The notes under the pieces: generated by a model
What the model was told of the DNA's origin: nothing
The model's database searches: none
Seen by the model: the letters and a program-made list of their open reading frames with translations, nothing else
Shown here: positions 63,984-64,000 of the stretch, piece by piece
Position numbering within the stretch: the first letter of the stretch is position 1
Layout: each line of letters starts with the position of its first letter
Translations under genes and position numbers: made by a program
Origin: Perkinsus olseni
Taxonomy: Eukaryota; Perkinsozoa; Perkinsida
Assembly (NCBI GenBank): GCA_013115125.1
Contig: JABANN010000043.1
Span: 41,782 to 105,781, forward strand
Direction of reading: 5' to 3'
Length of the DNA: 64,000 nucleotides

Positions 63984-64000
63984 GGCGTGCTTTTCAAACG

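Overview
The window is nuclear DNA from an intron-dense protist. Intron lengths, flagellar gene content and glycine-lysine-rich proteins suggest a perkinsid-like alveolate; this is an inference from style, not from a marker gene. There are no bacterial operons, CRISPR arrays, rRNA genes or recognisable retroelements. Genes are cut into many short exons by GT-AG introns, often 36-60 nt. In three genes (phosphoserine aminotransferase, a NEK kinase and a DDX5/DBP2-type helicase) I placed most introns by requiring reading-frame continuity and family motifs, so those exon maps are fairly secure.

Layout. 0.8-2.5 kb (-): uncharacterised gene with a membrane segment. 2.7-6.5 kb (-): alpha/beta hydrolase. 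6.6-9.5 kb (-): uncharacterised exons. 11.5-15.2 kb (+): phosphoserine aminotransferase, 13 exons. 15.4-18.4 kb (+): Pro/Gln-rich membrane protein. 18.5-21.4 kb (+): NEK kinase with a low-complexity tail. 21.7-22.6 kb (-): intronless GKGKG-repeat protein. 23.0-23.7 kb (-): small gene. 24.8-29.0 kb (-): two membrane-protein genes. 30.8-37.7 kb (-): DEAD-box helicase with a WGKN-repeat N-terminus. 38.8-40.6 kb (-): coiled-coil protein. 40.9-42.4 and 44.5-45.8 kb (-): two paralogous genes of unknown function. 42.9-43.3 kb (+): secreted Gly-rich protein. 45.8-49.4 kb (+): protein with six RanBP2-type zinc fingers. 49.5-51.3 kb (-): uncharacterised ORFs with two tRNA-Trp copies. 52.1-59.3 kb (+): DRC7, a subunit of the ciliary nexin-dynein regulatory complex. 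59.3-62.4 kb: a rearranged tandem duplication carrying broken inner copies of DRC7 and of a secreted-protein gene, then the complete secreted-protein gene. 62.4-64 kb: palindrome-rich DNA and a partial gene.

The most striking feature is tRNA material inside spliceosomal introns. Seven well-folded tRNA genes (Ala, Thr, Val, Met, Asp and two Trp) lie in 64 kb. At least two of them (Ala, Thr) lie inside frame-checked introns of protein genes; Val, Asp and one Trp lie in likely introns. More than a dozen degenerate pieces, nearly always the 3' half with the T-arm, make up all or most of other introns, in both orientations. Two introns of the aminotransferase gene carry the same 30-nt piece in opposite orientations. 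This looks like a family of tRNA-derived introns, which I know of only as an inference from this sequence. Two further repeated intron motifs and many odd-length perfect palindromes point to other small mobile or structured elements.
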